Assembly: GCA_030448225.1 (NCBI GenBank)
Contig: JAUJNJ010000049.1
Coordinates: forward strand, 1,226-55,411
Source: Phycisphaerae bacterium
GTDB lineage: Bacteria > Planctomycetota > Phycisphaerae > Tepidisphaerales > Tepidisphaeraceae
DNA length: 54,186 nt
Direction: 5' to 3'
The notes under the pieces were generated by a model. That model was not told the origin of the DNA. It searched no databases and saw only the letters and a list, made by a program, of their open reading frames with translations. Position 1 is the first letter of the stretch. The number at the start of each line of letters is the position of its first letter. Shown in pieces: positions 9,548 to 17,189 of the stretch. The position numbers were made by a program, and so were the translations under genes.

Positions 9548-9664
9548 CGGTTCTCCGGTGTCGCCTTCGGACGACCGACGCAATGCAACGCGAGTGCCAC
9601 CTCCCCCGCCGGCACCGGAGCACTTGCTCCAGCGCCGCCCCCGCGCGTGCGGCGCGCGACGCCC

Positions 9665-10051
9665 CTACGCGCTGGCCTTCTGCTGGTAGTACGAATTGAT
9701 GTGCGCGTAGACGCTCTCGGGGAACTGCAGGTCCTTGTAGACGTTGCACGCGTCGGGGTTCTCGGCGTCGGGGCAGATCGGGAACTTCTGCTGCTGAAGG
9801 AACTGCAGGATCTTCTCCCGCTTCGGCGGGTTGTAATCCCGGCTCTGCACCTGGGCGACGAGCGACTGGGCCTGCTCCTCGTCGAACCCCTTCTCCTTCG
9901 ACAGCAACTTCACCAGTTCGTTCTCGGACAGGAAGTGCCGCGCCACCATCACGAACACGAGCCGGCCGTAGTGGCCGATGTCGGTCCCCTTCTCGAGCGA
10001 ATCGATCAGGTGGGACATCATCTCGCTCTTACGCAGTTCGGTCATCGCCAT
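9665..10051 (-). CDS. Conserved-looking 128-residue helical protein of unknown function
   Basis: I do not recognise a family. The protein is soluble and largely helical, with a charged N-terminal half (MTELRKSEMMSHLIDSLEKG) and a distinctive C-terminal block, FPICPDAENPDACNVYKDLQFPESVYAHIN, with two cysteines. Its composition is ordinary (not the Arg/Ala-rich signature of spurious frames), the frame is intact and GGAGG on the minus strand precedes the start, so it is a real gene. It diverges from the SDR gene at 10235, sharing a gap of about 180 bases. Confidence 0.75.
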   Translation of the reverse strand: MAMTELRKSEMMSHLIDSLEKGTDIGHYGRLVFVMVARHFLSENELVKLLSKEKGFDEEQAQSLVAQVQSRDYNPPKREKILQFLQQQKFPICPDAENPDACNVYKDLQFPESVYAHINSYYQQKASA

Positions 10052-10234
10052 GTCTCATACCTCCGCTTGACGCCGCCCGACCATCGGGCGGCTTGGAGAT
10101 ATCCTGCAACCGCGATGCCATCCGTACGCATTCTGTTAGGGTTGAATCGACGAGGCGCGCAAGTTCCGTTTGATCGGGGAGTGGCCTCGCTTTTGTGGCG
10201 GCTGCAACGGAGCCCGATAACAGGAGACGCGACC

Positions 10235-11125
10235 ATGAGCACGACGTATCAACGCAGACTCGAAGGGAAGACGGCCATCGTGACCGGGGCCGGCACTGGC
10301 ATCGGCGAGGCGATCGCGCACAAATTTGCGCGGGACGGGGCGAGCGTGGTCGTCAGCGGTCTGGCGAGCGACCCCATCCATGAGGTCGCGGCCGCAATCA
10401 AACAGAGCGGCGGTCGGGCGATCGCGTACGGTGGCGACGTGTCGCAGGAGGAGCACGCCCGCGCCTGCGTCGACGCGGCCGTGCGGCAGGACGGCAAACT
10501 CGACGTGCTGGTGAACAACGCCGGCGTGTTCCTCGTCAACGCCGAGACCGACGACATCCCGCTCGACCGCTTCGACGAGCAGATCCGCATGAACGTCCGC
10601 TCGGCGTTCGTGATGACGAAGTACGCGCTGCCCCACCTCCGCAAGAGCAAGGGGAACGTCATCTGCACCGGGTCCGAGGCCGGGTTCAACGGGCTGGCGC
10701 AGAACACACCCTACGGCGGCACGAAGGCGTTCCTGCACGCGTTCACGATGGGCGTGGCGGTCGAGCAGGCGAAGTACGGCGTGCGCGCCAACTGCGTCTG
10801 CCCCGGCCCGATCGACACCGCCTGGACGCACAAGGAGACGGGCCCGATGGACTCGAAGATGGAGAAGATGCTGGTGGCCGCCACCCCGCTCGGCCGCCGC
10901 GGCACGCCGGAGGAGATGGCCAACGTCTTCGCGTTCCTCGCCAGCGACGAGGCCAGCTACGTCACCGGCGCCCTCTGGCTCGCCGACGGCGGCACCACCC
11001 CCGCCAAGGGCCCCGTCGGCGCCGAGGCCGGGCGCGACGTCACGAAACAGCCAACCGGCGAGCTAGGCCAACTCGAGCACGGGAAGGACGGCATGAAGAA
11101 CAAGGACACGGTCGTCGTGAAGTGA
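10235..11125 (+). CDS. Short-chain dehydrogenase/reductase (SDR)
   Basis: A 296-residue classical SDR, an NAD(P)-dependent oxidoreductase. The cofactor motif TGAGTGIGEAIA lies near residue 18, NNAGV near 96, the catalytic Ser in ICTGSEAG near 145 and the active-site pair YGGTK near 160. VRANCVCPGPIDT near 190 and the C-terminal YVTGALWLADGG are family hallmarks. Substrate is unknown. A 40-residue polar tail after the core (TTPAKGPVGAEAGRDVTKQP) is longer than usual. CAGGAGACGCGACC before the ATG at 10235 decides the start; the frame is open about 900 bases further upstream but that part is antisense to other genes. Confidence 0.9.
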   Translation: MSTTYQRRLEGKTAIVTGAGTGIGEAIAHKFARDGASVVVSGLASDPIHEVAAAIKQSGGRAIAYGGDVSQEEHARACVDAAVRQDGKLDVLVNNAGVFLVNAETDDIPLDRFDEQIRMNVRSAFVMTKYALPHLRKSKGNVICTGSEAGFNGLAQNTPYGGTKAFLHAFTMGVAVEQAKYGVRANCVCPGPIDTAWTHKETGPMDSKMEKMLVAATPLGRRGTPEEMANVFAFLASDEASYVTGALWLADGGTTPAKGPVGAEAGRDVTKQPTGELGQLEHGKDGMKNKDTVVVK

Positions 11126-11156
11126 CGAGCGGATGCGCAAGCGCGAGACCATTTTT

Positions 11157-11256
11157 GCCACCGATGGGGCACCGATTAGGTGACGGTCCGAGAAGGAACA
11201 AGCCGCCTCCACAATTCGATCGCTCTATCGGTGGCCATCGGTGCCCCATCGGTGGC
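11157..11256. repeat. Inverted repeat with perfect 20-bp arms
   Basis: Left arm GCCACCGATGGGGCACCGAT (11157-11176) and right arm ATCGGTGCCCCATCGGTGGC (11237-11256) are exact reverse complements, separated by 60 bases. A further partial copy (ATCGGTGGCC) lies inside. Immediately beyond, 11274-11310 holds CTCTGCGTCTCCGCG-type sequence that resembles one arm of the GGAGAC-family palindromes seen elsewhere. The element sits between the SDR and DUF1080 genes, which converge. Confidence 0.8.
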
Positions 11257-11312
11257 TAAAGCTGCGTTTGTCTTCTCCACGCTCTCTGCGTCTCCGCGAT
11301 TCCTCTCTGCCT

Positions 11313-12025
11313 TCATTTGATGGAAAGCGTGCGAAGCTCGATGTCCTTGAACTGCACCTCCATCGGATCGCCGTGGTGAATCTGAAACGCGAGGACGCCG
11401 GACCGCGCGGCGTGTTTCGCGTCGCGATCCACCACGTCTACCGTCACCTCGCCGTTGACGGTGTGGACCAGGCGGTCGCCGCGGGCGGTGATCGTCACGT
11501 CGGCCGACTCCCACTCCGGCATCCCCTTCTCGATCGCCGCGGCATCGCCGACCTTGCCGACGACTTCGATCGTGCCGCCCTCGTCAATCATCACCTTCTG
11601 CCCCGCCTGCGCGAGCCAGCGGCGGCCTTTTTCTTCGGAGAGTTTGCCGTAGTGGCGGGGGCCGCCCGCGCCGAGGTCGCACTGGTAGCCGTGGACGACC
11701 CACTCGCCGACATCCTTACTGCGGTACTGAATGCCGGAGTTGTTGCCGCGGAGGCGGACCTTTAGGCGCAGTTCAAAGTCGGACACTTCGCCGCCCCGCC
11801 AGATCAGGAACGTGTTCCCGGTGGCCGTTTTCTCGGCGGTGGTCCGCCCCGTGATCGCCCTGTCCTTTACGGACCAGAGCCGCGGGTCGCCGTCCCAGCC
11901 GTCGAGGGTCTTGCCGTTGAAAAAGAGAAACGAACCTCGCTTCCGGCCGTGGCGCGTCCGCCGGGGCGACGTCGTTCCCGACACGCCGCCAGCACCACCG
12001 CGAGAAGCATCAGGCATGGTTTCAT
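11313..12025 (-). CDS. DUF1080 (3-keto-disaccharide hydrolase-like) lipoprotein, one frameshift
   Basis: A concanavalin-like DUF1080 protein; members of this family hydrolyse 3-keto-glycosides or bind glycans. The N-terminus (MKPCLMLLAVVLAAC, from 12025) is a lipoprotein signal with a LAAC lipobox and lies in a different frame from the domain, so one indel at about 11930-11950 is inferred. The domain starts FLFFNGKTLDGWDGD, continues LRGNNSGIQYRSKD and WESADVTITARGDRLVHTVNG, and ends GDPMEVQFKDIELRTLSIK, the usual last strand. The neighbouring upstream gene is a second DUF1080, and together with the Gfo/Idh gene they form a carbohydrate cluster. The domain is complete. Confidence 0.82.
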
Positions 12026-12037
12026 GCCCGAGATTAA

Positions 12038-12104
12038 ACGCCAGGACGCCGAAAACGCCAAGGACGCGGCGGGTGCCGCATCGCGTGGCGTTCTCGGCGT
12101 CTGG
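12038..12104. repeat. Palindrome of the ACGCCGAAAACGCCA type
   Basis: Left arm ACGCCAGGACGCCGAAAACG (from 12038) pairs imperfectly with TGGCGTTCTCGGCGTCTGG at 12086-12104. The arm is itself a degenerate direct repeat of ACGCCAAGG. It fills the short gap between the two DUF1080 genes. Confidence 0.7.
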
Positions 12105-12134
12105 GGAATGCTCGTTGAGCCAGAAGCGGAACAG

Positions 12135-12903
12135 TTACTGCTCGCCGCCGCCGAGGTCCTTCAGTTCGATGTCCTTGAACTGCACGACCATCGGCGTGGC
12201 CCTGGTGGAGTTGGAGCGCGAGGATGCCGCTCTTGGCGCCCTTGCCGCTGTCATCGATCGTCTCGGACGTGACGTTGCCGTTGATCTTGTGGATCAGGTG
12301 CGTGCCGTCGGCGATGAGCGTGTACTCGTTCCACTGCTCGGGCTTGATCGCGGCCTGGAGTTGCTCCGACGTCATCGGGAGGTCCTCCTCCTTCTGGCCG
12401 TCAGCGGTGTGGGTCGTCTTCTTCCCGCGCTGGCAGAGGATGCCGCGGCCGCCCTCCTCGTAGAGGATGCCGCTGTACGTCTTGCCCGCCTCGAAGTCAG
12501 CCTGGTAGCCGCCGATGCGGTACTTGTCGTCCTCATTCAGTTGCTTCGAGCGGTACTGCACGCCGGAGTTGCCGTTGGCGATCTTGTACTTGGAAGGCGC
12601 AGCTCGAAGTTTGCGGGCTCGCCCTTCGTGTAGCGGATGAACGTGTTGACCTTCGTCGCGTTCTCGGCCGTCGTGGTGCCGGTGAGCGCGCCGTCCTTCA
12701 CCGACCAGAACTTCTGGATCGCCGTCCCAGCCGTCGAGGGTCTTGCCGTCGAAGATCGACTTGAAACCCTCGGTGGCGTGCGCGCCCATCGGCGCCGCCG
12801 CCCCGCCGGCGGCGGGTTTATCTTCGGCGAACAGCTTCATCGCCGGCGCGACCGACAGCACCCCGGCGATCGCCAGGGCGAACATTGCATAACGCTTCGT
12901 CAT
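12135..12903 (-). CDS. DUF1080 (3-keto-disaccharide hydrolase-like) secreted protein, frameshifted
   Basis: A second DUF1080 protein with a cleavable signal peptide (MTKRYAMFALAIAGVLSVAP). The domain begins FKSIFDGKTLDGWDGDP, is out of frame for about 35 residues (12605-12720), resumes at PSKYKIANGNSGVQYRSKQL, and carries WNEYTLIADGTHLIHKINGN and SGILALQLHQGH. The end is restored by removing one G at about 12190, giving QFKDIELKDLGGGEQ and a stop at 12135. The minus-strand sequence GAGAAGGA precedes the ATG at 12903. At least three indels are needed, each in a short run of identical bases. The tandem with 11313-12025 looks like a duplication followed by divergence. Confidence 0.8.
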
Positions 12904-12996
12904 TTCCTTCTCCGGTACGTGGATCGAATCCAGGTGGCGGCTCGTCGTTCTATATCGAGGTCGAGCGACGGACGTTGTGGGACGGGCGGTAAGGAC

Positions 12997-13207
12997 CAAT
13001 GACCAAGGAATGACCAACGAATGACCAATGACCGAATGACCAACGACGGGGCGTGCTGGTGCCTTACCCGTGTAAAGCCGCGGATGGCACCCGCGGAAGA
13101 CCGCCGATGACATCGGCGGCTTTACACGGACAGGCCCCGTCCTCGCCCATTGGTCATTCGGTCATTGGTCATTTGTTGGTCATTGGGACCTGGCCATTGG
13201 TCATTCC
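12997..13207. repeat. Nested palindrome: AATGACC-repeat arms around a GTGTAAAGCCG inverted repeat
   Basis: The left arm (about 12997-13048) is five irregular copies of AATGACCAA; the right arm (13149-13207) is the matching run of TTGGTCATT. Between them is a second inverted repeat, GTGTAAAGCCGCGGATG (13070-13086) with CATCGGCGGCTTTACAC (13111-13127). The right edge overlaps the inferred TGA stop of the Gfo/Idh gene (GAATGACC). A read-through frame translates the arm as repeated 'NDQ/MTND' peptide. Confidence 0.85.
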
Positions 13208-14346
13208 TCACCCGTGCCTGCGTCGAGCTCCCGTTGTTCTTCGCGCTGTTCAGCACCGCATCGCAGACGTACTGCGTCTCCAGCGCGTCGCGGAACGTCG
13301 GCGGGCACGGCTTGCCCTGGGCGGCCGCCGTCAGGAAGTCGGCCACCTGGTGGATGAACGTGTGCTCGTAGCCGATCTGCAGGCCCGGCACCCACCAGTT
13401 CTTCATGTACGGGTGGTCGCCGTCGCTGACGTGGATCGACCGCCAGCCGCGCAAATCGCTCTGGTCGCGGTGGTCGAAGTACTGCAGGCGGTGCAGGTCG
13501 TGCAGGTCCCATTTCATCGAGGCGTGCTCGCCGTTGATCTCCAGCGTGTAGAGCGCCTTGTGCCCGCGGGCGTAACGGGTGCTCTCGAACAGGCCGAGCG
13601 AGCCGTTGCCGAAGCGGCAGAGGAACTGGCACGCGTCGTCGATGCCGACCTTCTCGACCTTGCCCGTCTCGACGTGCTTGCGCTCCTTCACGAACGTCTC
13701 GGTCATCGCGTTGACGCTCGTGACGTTGCCGTTGAGCCAGACCGCCGTGTCGATGCAGTGGGCGAGCAAATCGCCCGTCACCCCCGACCCGGCAGCAGCC
13801 ACGTCGAGCCGCCACAGGCCCGGCGCCGCCCTGCGGAGGTCGGCAGCGCTGATCGTCCAGTCCTGCAGGAAGTTCGCGCGGTAGTGGAAGATCCGCCCGA
13901 GTTTCCCCTGGTCGATGAGGTTCTTCGCCAGCGTGACGGCCGGGGCGCGGCGGTAGTTGTACCAGACCGTGTTGGGCACGCCGGCCTTCTCGATCTCGCG
14001 GACCATCTCCTCGCCCTCGGCCGCGTTCATGCTGAGCGGCTTCTCGCACAGCACCATCTTCCCCGCGCGGGCCGCGGCGATCGCGATCTCGCGGTGAGTT
14101 GTTCGGCGTGCAGATGTCGACCGCGTCGATGTCCGGCCGGGCGACGAGCTTCCGCCAGTCGCTTTCGGTCGACTCGTACCCCCACTTGCCGGCGAACTCC
14201 TTCGTCTTCGCCTCGTCGCCCGCAGACCGCCTTCAGCACCGGCTGCATGCCGGAGTCGAAGAAGTTCGAGACTTTGCGGTACGCGTTGGAGTGCGTCCGG
14301 CCCATGAAGCCGTAGCCGATCAAGCCGATGTTCAGCGCTTCGCCAT
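13201..14346 (-). CDS. Gfo/Idh/MocA family oxidoreductase (frameshifted)
   Basis: A 382-residue NAD(P)-dependent sugar dehydrogenase. The Rossmann start is restored as [23 protein letters not shown] by adding one G at about 14338, directly after GGAGGAGCA on the minus strand, so the ATG at 14346 is firm. Another frameshift region spans 14100-14230. The intact part has [26 protein letters not shown] (catalytic EKP), then the substrate-binding alpha/beta domain with [11 protein letters not shown]. Near the end one indel in a G run separates a natural C-terminus (ELDAGTGEE, stop TGA at 13201) from a read-through into the palindrome that stops at 13122. In the context of two DUF1080 proteins and a TIM-barrel isomerase, oxidation of a sugar hydroxyl is a reasonable guess. 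Confidence 0.87.
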
Positions 14347-14473
14347 TGCTCCTCCGAGAGATGCGGGAATCTGATGAACGGTCCGGGTGCGATCGAATTT
14401 AGCGGGCCGCCCGCCGCCCGCAACGCCGGCCACGCGCGCGTGCGACGCGGGCCCGGCGGCGCGGTCGAGGCGT

Positions 14474-14851
14474 TCATCGGCCGACCGCGATGCCGGCGGC
14501 GCAGGCGGCGACGCCGAGGACGACGCTCGCGCGACGTACGCGCGCACCTGGCGACCTCGCCGTGGCGGAGCAGGGCGTCGGCCTCGAACGCGAACGTGGA
14601 GAACGTGGTGTACGCCCCGAGGAACCCCACCGCCACGCCGAGGCGCAGCGGGTGAGCCGGGCCGAGTCGATCCCCGAACGCGCCGAGGAACCACCCGAGC
14701 CGCGAAGCTGCCGGTGACGTTGATCAGCAGCGTGGCGAGCGGGAACCGCACGTCCACGAGCCGGCCGACCAGCGCGTTGACGCCGTACCGGGCCAGCAGC
14801 CCCGACGAACCCCGCCCCGCCGACGACGAGGCAGTTGAGCATCACGTTCAT
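14474..14851 (-). CDS. crcB: Fluoride channel CrcB/FluC (frameshifted)
   Basis: Pieces of one 125-residue, four-helix fluoride channel lie in three frames. [17 protein letters not shown] (from 14851) is the first helix with the GGxxG motif. [17 protein letters not shown] holds the conserved Asn of TLxxNxx[26 protein letters not shown] holds the GfxGxxTTFSTf motif, and [17 protein letters not shown] is the last helix, with the stop at 14474. At least three single-base indels are required. The protein dimerises in the membrane and exports fluoride. No fluoride riboswitch could be recognised upstream, where a short zinc-motif protein gene lies about 30 bases away. Confidence 0.85.
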   Translation of the reverse strand: MNVMLNCLVVGGAGFVGAAGPVRRQRAGRPARGRAVPARHAADQRHRQLRGSGGSSARSGIDSARLTRCASAWRWGSSGRTPRSPRSRSRPTPCSATARSPGARVRRASVVLGVAACAAGIAVGR

Positions 14852-14881
14852 GGTGGCGCGGATCGTCGGCTGTCGCGGGCG

Positions 14882-15163
14882 TCAATCCATTCGATCGGCG
14901 GCCGCGGTCCCGGTCGTGTTCGGGACCAGGGCGTCCATTGGGTTCCCGGGCGTGCCGCACTCCGGGCAACGCCCGGCAGCTGGGCGCGGAAATCGTACCC
15001 ACGTCGCGCACCGTCCACGGGCGCGCCGTCCCGCGCGGAGTCGCCGGAACGCCCGAGGGCGGGCAGCACGGCTGTCACGAGCACGATCGACCAGTAAGGC
15101 ACGGTGAGCCTCTGAGTCTCGACATCCGATCGACCGCCGAAATGGCCACTTCGAAATTGACAT
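14882..15163 (-). CDS. Short membrane protein with C-terminal zinc motif (frameshifted)
   Basis: The combined frames read FRR-S ... RLTVPYWSIVLVTAVLPALG, a single membrane helix, then a basic stretch and GRCATWGYDFRAQLPGRCPECGTPGNP. A juxtamembrane helix followed by 'G.C..CGYDLRA.PGRCPECG' is a pattern I know from many short planctomycete proteins of unknown function; here one CxxC is read as CATW and one or two indels break the frame. The likely start is ATG 15163, and the stop at 14882 follows DRMD. The zinc motif would face the cytoplasm. Start and exact length are uncertain. Confidence 0.6.
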   Translation of the reverse strand: MSISKWPFRRSIGCRDSEAHRALLVDRARDSRAARPRAFRRLRAGRRARGRCATWVRFPRPAAGRCPECGTPGNPMDALVPNTTGTAAADRMD

Positions 15164-15164
15164 C

Positions 15165-15189
15165 GGGCCGCCCTGCGACAGGGCGGCCC
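15165..15189. terminator. Perfect 11-bp stem hairpin
   Basis: GGGCCGCCCTG and CAGGGCGGCCC with a CGA loop form an uninterrupted stem between the isomerase gene (ending 15223) and the small zinc-motif gene. On the minus strand it is followed by TGTCAATTTCGAA, a weak T-rich stretch, so it may terminate isomerase transcription. Confidence 0.6.
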
Positions 15190-15222
15190 GATTCGTGTGC
15201 GGCTAACGGAGGCGTACGTGTC

Positions 15223-16258
15223 ACATAGTCCACCCGTGCTGTTCGCGGAACCTTCGCCATCACGCCGAGGATGTCGTTCCACGTCTGCGGCTTCATCATG
15301 GTCTCGTTGCTGAACATGCAGCCGTCCCAGCAGATGTGCTTGAAGTTCTTCGTGACCGCGCGCTCTCGTCGCGCATCCAGGCCGGCGTGGCGCGCAGGAT
15401 GTCGAGCTTGCCGGTCGGGTCGGTGGCGAGGCAGTGGCGGCCGGTCTTGTCGTGCGAGCCGGAGCCGAAGACGGTGGCGTTGTTCTGGCGACGTGGAAGT
15501 CGATCGTCCACGGCGGAGCGCGGCGGTCAGCTTCTTCAGGGCCTCGTCGAGCTTCGACTGATCCTTCCAGTCGTAGTCCGCCGGCAGCAGCGCGTCCTCC
15601 GGCGCGTTGTAGCCCATCGTGTAGAGCAGCGTGTGGGCCATGTCGGCCTGGAAGCCGAAGTTCTTCGCGCCGACCATCTCCAGCAGTTGCACCATCCGCC
15701 GCCACGAGTGCATGCCGCCCCAGCAGATCTCGCCCTCGGCGGCGAGCACCTCGTCGGCGTCGTCGGCGACGTGCACGCCTCGCGGAACGTCTCGGCGATC
15801 CGCTTCTGGTTCCCCTCGGGGTCCTTCGCCCACTCGCTGGGGCTGGCGGCCGAGTCGATGCGGACGGCGCGAAGTCGCGCACGCCCATCTCGCGCGCAGC
15901 CGCATCGCGATGCGGCAGGCCTCGACCTGCGTGACGAACGCCTGCGCTCGGCCTCGCGTTCATCGCGCTGCCGCCGCCCGTCGGCGGCCAGACCGGCGCG
16001 ACGACCGAGCCGACCATGAGGTTCTTCGACCGCATCCGGTCGGCCAGCCGCTTGAGCTGGTCGTCGCTCGCGTCGATCGACACGTGCGGGTCGAACAGGA
16101 ACAGGTCCATCCCGTCGAACTTCACGCCGCCGACGTCGGCGGCGGCGGTCATGTCGATCATCGTCGAGGTCGATCGGCGGCTCGGAGTCGGGGCCCTTGC
16201 CGACGAGGCCGGGCCAGGCGGCGTTGTGGAGCTTGGGGAAGTTGTTCGTGCTGCTCAT
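15223..16258 (-). CDS. Sugar phosphate isomerase/epimerase (xylose isomerase-like TIM barrel), frameshifted
   Basis: About 345 residues when re-joined. The start MSSTNNFPKLHNAAWPGLVG at 16258 has AAGGAACC upstream on the minus strand. Blocks in order are VGGVKFDGMDLFLFDPHVSID, RMRSKNLMVGSVVAPVWPPTG, MGVRDFAPVRIDSA, EGEICWGGMHSWRRM (metal-site Glu/His region), FGFQADMAHTLLY, WTIDFHVA, HCLATDPTGKLDI and FKHICWDGCMF, ending MAKVREQHGWTM after removal of one inserted C. At least six indels are present. Such AP-endonuclease-2-fold proteins isomerise or epimerise keto-sugars and often accompany Gfo/Idh and DUF1080 proteins. The exact substrate is unknown. Confidence 0.8.
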
Positions 16259-16557
16259 GGGTGGTTCCTTCGATCCGCGAATTAAGGAAGCCGTCGCGAC
16301 GTGGCGAGGCGCGCCGGCGCGTCGCCGGGGGACGCGGAGGCCGGGCCTTGTCGGTCGGCCCGCGGGACCGACGGGCTGTCTCACCGTCCTTCGTGTGTGA
16401 GCGCGGCAGGGATCAGGCACAGCGACGTCAGTTCCGGGTTCCGTGGGGGCAAGCTCCCGCGGCGTTCGGACATTCTTCGCGCGCGTGCCTCGATCAGCCG
16501 AGACGCCCGCGACGGATCCGCTCGCGTCTCCTGCACGACCTCGACCTCGCGGTCCGT
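16259..16557. other. Intergenic region
   Basis: About 300 bases between the isomerase and peroxiredoxin genes. I see no gene. The only structured element is CCGTGGGGGCAAGCTCCCGC at about 16440-16460, a short palindrome around CAAGC similar in design to the other dispersed palindromes. Confidence 0.4.
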
Positions 16558-17129
16558 TCACGCCGCCGCCGGGGCGGTCGCGATCTCGTCGAGCGCGGCG
16601 AAGATCGAGCGCACGGTCGTTCGCTTCTTGTAGTTCCGGTCGACGCTGCGGAACCGACGCGCCCGGCACCGTCGAGCACGAACACCGACGGGTGCGGCAG
16701 CGCCCGGGCCGACCGACCCGTTGCGCGTGCCGTAGCGGTCGATGGTGAGGCCGGCGGTGTCGGCGAGGACGGGGAACGCGAGGCCGAGTTGCTCAACGAG
16801 CGTCCGCGACGTGGCCGGCGGCTCTGGGCCGATCGCCACGACGCGGGCGCCGCTCGGCGAACCGCGGCCAGTGGGCCTGGAGCTTGGCGAGGTACCGCCG
16901 GCAGTACGGGCACCAGTGCCCGCGGAAGAAGACGACGACGATCGATGCGACGTCGGCCGCGCGCCGCGGAGGTGGAACTCGCCGCCGCGGTGGTCGGGCA
17001 GGTGGAAGTCCGGCGCCGCCGGCGGAGGCGAGGCGGTGGCGGCGGCGACGTGGTGGACGTCGTCCGCGCGCCGGCCGGGGGCGTCGGCTCGATTCCGGTC
17101 GTACTACCGGTCAAAACGAACACCTCCAC
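16558..17129 (-). CDS. Peroxiredoxin / AhpC-TSA family thioredoxin-fold protein (frameshifted)
   Basis: Re-joined, the protein reads PDFHLPDHRGGEFHL, then VVVFFRGHWCPYCRRYLAKLQ, ARVVAIGPEPPATSRTLVEQ, LAFPVLADTAGLTIDRYGTRN, PSVFVLDGAGRVRFRSVDRNY and finally RSIFAALDEIATAPAAA. 'FFRGHWCPYCRRYL' is the active-site motif of AhpC/TSA-like peroxiredoxins, which reduce peroxides via the first Cys. About four small indels separate these blocks. A GTG at 17129 followed by a Pro/Thr-rich leader is the possible start; no signal peptide is evident. It lies 60 bases after the big lipoprotein gene on the same strand, so co-transcription is plausible. Confidence 0.75.
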
Positions 17130-17189
17130 GGGCGCGACGTCGGCATCGGCGCGCGTCGGCCGCCGCCGCCGCGACGCCTGCCGCCGTTG

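Noticed and set aside
12970..13210. C-terminal extension of Gfo/Idh with NDQ/MTND repeats as a real protein feature
   Set aside because: It is a read-through of the palindrome; correcting one base in a G run gives a natural end (ELDAGTGEE) with stop at 13201.
14852..14881. Fluoride riboswitch before crcB
   Set aside because: The gap to the preceding gene is only about 30 bases and no fluoride-aptamer core was seen.
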